A stretch of 7,985 nt of DNA from an uncultured Eubacteriales bacterium (GTDB lineage: Bacteria; Bacillota; Clostridia; Christensenellales; Aristaeellaceae): positions 1 through 7,985 of the forward strand of contig URUF01000075.1 in the NCBI GenBank assembly GCA_900550955.1, written 5' to 3'. Shown piece by piece: positions 7,201-7,985 of this stretch; the stretch's first letter is position 1, and each line of letters begins with the position of its first letter. The notes beneath the pieces are model-generated. The model saw only the letters and a list, made by a program, of their open reading frames with translations, ran no database searches and was not told where the DNA came from. Both the position numbers and the translations under genes were made by a program.

Positions 7201-7899
7201 ACCGTGGCCGACGCATACGGGATGAGCGAGGGCGAGGACGGCGGCGCGGCCTATGACGGCATGCAGGTAAGCATGGCGGGCATCCTGACCCTATGCAAGG
7301 GCAAAATTACCAAGAAGGGCTCCATGATGGGCATCCTGAACCTGGAGGATTTGACCGGGCAGATCGAGGGGCTGGTGTTCCCCAAGGTATACGAGCGGTA
7401 TGTGCCGCTGCTGAACGTGGACAGCCTGGTGATTCTGGACGGCAAGCTCAGCTTCCGCGAGGAGGAGGAGCCCAAGCTGCTGGTGGACGCGGTGCGCCCG
7501 CTCAACGCTGAAAACGCCGCCCAGCGCGCCGTGACGCTCCCCAAAATGGAGGCGGGCCCCGCCCAAAAGCTGCCTGCGCGCCGCCAGGCGGATGCGGGAA
7601 AGCCGGGGGCGAAGCCTCCCATCCGCGCCGCAGCGCCCGCGCCGCAGCTTAGCGACGCGCAGCTAGCCAAGCAGGCGCCCCGCAAGCTATACCTGCTGGC
7701 CGCCTCGCGCGCCGGGCTTGAGGGGTTGAAGGCGCTGTGCGCCGCGCACCCGGGCAGCGTGCCCGTTTATGTAAAATTGCAGGACGAGGGCATCGCCCTG
7801 CTGCTAAGCCGGGAGTTTTGGTGCGACGCGTCCGAGGCCGCGCTTGGCCCGCTGCGCGAGGCCTGCGGGGAGCGGGGCGTGGTGCTTAGGGAAAGCTGA
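4267..7899 (+). CDS. dnaE: DNA polymerase III alpha subunit (DnaE)
   Basis: This is the catalytic subunit of the replicative C-family DNA polymerase, complete at 1210 aa. From the N-terminus: a PHP domain (about 3-210) with HLHLHTEYSLLDG at 5-17, TDHG at 39-42, E66, H85, C135 and NDCH at 202-205, so the metal-ligand set looks intact. The polymerase core has GPGRGSGAGS at 357-366, the catalytic PDLDID at 397-402 (D398 and D400), HASTHAAGVLI at 504-514 and the third Asp D550 in MDFLGLRTLT. Then come the fingers with SLYRPGPMESIPRYI at 626-640 and SYAFNKSHAAAYA at 748-760, an HhH region (about 834-890), a clamp-binding motif QMSLF at 918-922 (E. coli has QADMF at a similar place), and an OB fold at about 998-1078. 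An Ala/Pro/Lys linker (about 1095-1127) leads to a small C-terminal domain. Clostridia often also carry PolC, so whether this is the main or accessory polymerase cannot be decided here. Confidence 0.98.
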   Translation: MSFAHLHLHTEYSLLDGANRIKPLVKRLKELGYTHAAITDHGVMYGVIDFYNACMDEGITPVIGCEVYVCPDRFEKHGAAREYSHLILLCENETGYHNLVKLVSAGFTEGFYYKPRIDYALLKRHAEGLICLSACLSGDLPKLLLQGRAKDAREYALNMQEMFGKGNYFIELMDHGLEEERLALPRLKALARETGIPMVVTNDCHYLYRDDAAAQEVLMCIQTGKTLQDETRMRMETEELYVKSEAEMLALFADCPQAVHQAGEIAKRCHVAFEFGKLHLPRYPIETGETAPEMLTRLCREGLGQLYPQQCGDPQSEPCRRLQYELDMIERMGYVDYFLIVWDFINYAKRNGIMVGPGRGSGAGSIVAYTLHITMLDPLQYNLLFERFLNPERMSMPDLDIDFCYERRQEVIDYVARKYGADHVSQIITFGTMKAKAVVRDVGRVLGMSYAATDQVAKAIPFSLDMTLKKALEISPQLRQQVESDPQVRRLYDMSLTLEGMPRHASTHAAGVLITAKPVTEYVPLQVNDDVVTTQYPMGTLERLGLLKMDFLGLRTLTVIRDTLDMLKAEGVSLQTADIPLDDPEVYRMISSGDTDGVFQLESGGMRLFLQNMKPACFEDIIAAISLYRPGPMESIPRYIAGKNDPSTVHYESPLLRPILEVTYGCMVYQEQVMQIVRDLAGYSLGRSDLMRRAMAKKKKDVMAKEREYFVNGMTDENGNVLIDGAVRRGVPKEVAEHIFDEMSAFASYAFNKSHAAAYALVAVQTAWLKRYHPVPFMAATINSMMDNMPKMAGYIQYCRQHDIPVLPPHVNKSVWRFSVDRDEKGRPSIRFGLGGVKNVGHGAVELIEKQRARGPYTSIFDFAERVAGDALNKRTVESLIKAGAFDGLGHNRAQLLSVYERLLDDSAQKRRQNIAGQMSLFDLAGAGQSAPPEMFHIPPMEEHPRKALLSMEREMTGVYITGHPLDEAAELLHAGFTTVADAYGMSEGEDGGAAYDGMQVSMAGILTLCKGKITKKGSMMGILNLEDLTGQIEGLVFPKVYERYVPLLNVDSLVILDGKLSFREEEEPKLLVDAVRPLNAENAAQRAVTLPKMEAGPAQKLPARRQADAGKPGAKPPIRAAAPAPQLSDAQLAKQAPRKLYLLAASRAGLEGLKALCAAHPGSVPVYVKLQDEGIALLLSREFWCDASEAALGPLREACGERGVVLRES

Positions 7900-7927
7900 A
7901 AAAAGCTGTGGAAAACACACAAGCGCG

Positions 7928-7964
7928 CGGCGAAAAAGCTCGCCTGCGGCGATCTTTTCCGCCG
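7928..7964 (+). terminator. Probable intrinsic, possibly bidirectional, terminator after dnaE
   Basis: The core TCGCC (7940-7944), loop TGC, GGCGA (7948-7952) is flanked by AAAAAG on the left and CTTTTCC on the right. This is the A-tract, GC stem and T-tract layout of intrinsic terminators that can work from both sides. The pairing continues outward (CGGCGAAAAAG with CTTTTCCGCCG, one mismatch), giving a long stem over the whole interval. It starts 28 nt after the dnaE stop, and its T-tract is short and ends in CC, so strength is uncertain. Confidence 0.5.
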
Positions 7965-7985
7965 AAACAGGGTTCACCTGCGCCT

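Noticed and set aside
7907..7915. DnaA-box-like TGTGGAAAA after dnaE
   Set aside because: It differs from the consensus complement TGTGGATAA by one base and stands alone. Origins need clusters of boxes and an AT-rich unwinding region, which are absent.

Overview
The window is GC-rich bacterial DNA (clearly above 60% G+C by eye) with all genes on the + strand. It looks like a high-GC member of the Bacillota/Clostridia. The evidence is a membrane-anchored SLT-type lytic transglycosylase, a CHAP plus PG_binding_1 wall hydrolase, Leu/Ala-rich signal peptides ending in ALA, strong Shine-Dalgarno sites, and a DnaE with an intact metal-type PHP domain. A Christensenellales-like gut lineage would fit, but that is a guess from protein style and not a proven placement.

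Region 1 (1-3982) is a compact three-gene envelope operon. It starts with a lytic transglycosylase that runs off the left edge of the window. This protein has a long disordered cytoplasmic tail, one membrane segment and an external catalytic domain. The second gene overlaps it by 4 nt (ATGA) and encodes an exported family 5 solute-binding protein (Opp/Dpp type) with no lipobox. The third follows after 19 nt and encodes an exported CHAP-domain peptidoglycan hydrolase with a C-terminal peptidoglycan-binding repeat. The first and third proteins probably cut cell wall glycan and peptide respectively. The binding protein between them could capture peptides or muropeptides, but no permease or ATPase gene is in view, so this role is inferred.

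Region 2 (3983-4266) is a 284-nt intergenic stretch of very GC-rich sequence folding into about seven consecutive hairpins. The first lies directly behind the stop codon of the hydrolase gene. I see no convincing gene or promoter in it.

Region 3 (4267-7899) is a complete dnaE, the DNA polymerase III alpha subunit (1210 aa). All core catalytic motifs, the PHP domain, a beta-clamp motif and an OB fold are present. The start is set by a good ribosome binding site, not by the longer stop-free frame that reaches back into the hairpin region. Region 4 (7900-7985) contains a probable intrinsic terminator and no recognisable gene.

The best candidate for something undescribed is the tightly coupled transglycosylase, non-lipidated binding protein and CHAP hydrolase cassette, followed by the hairpin array in front of dnaE.
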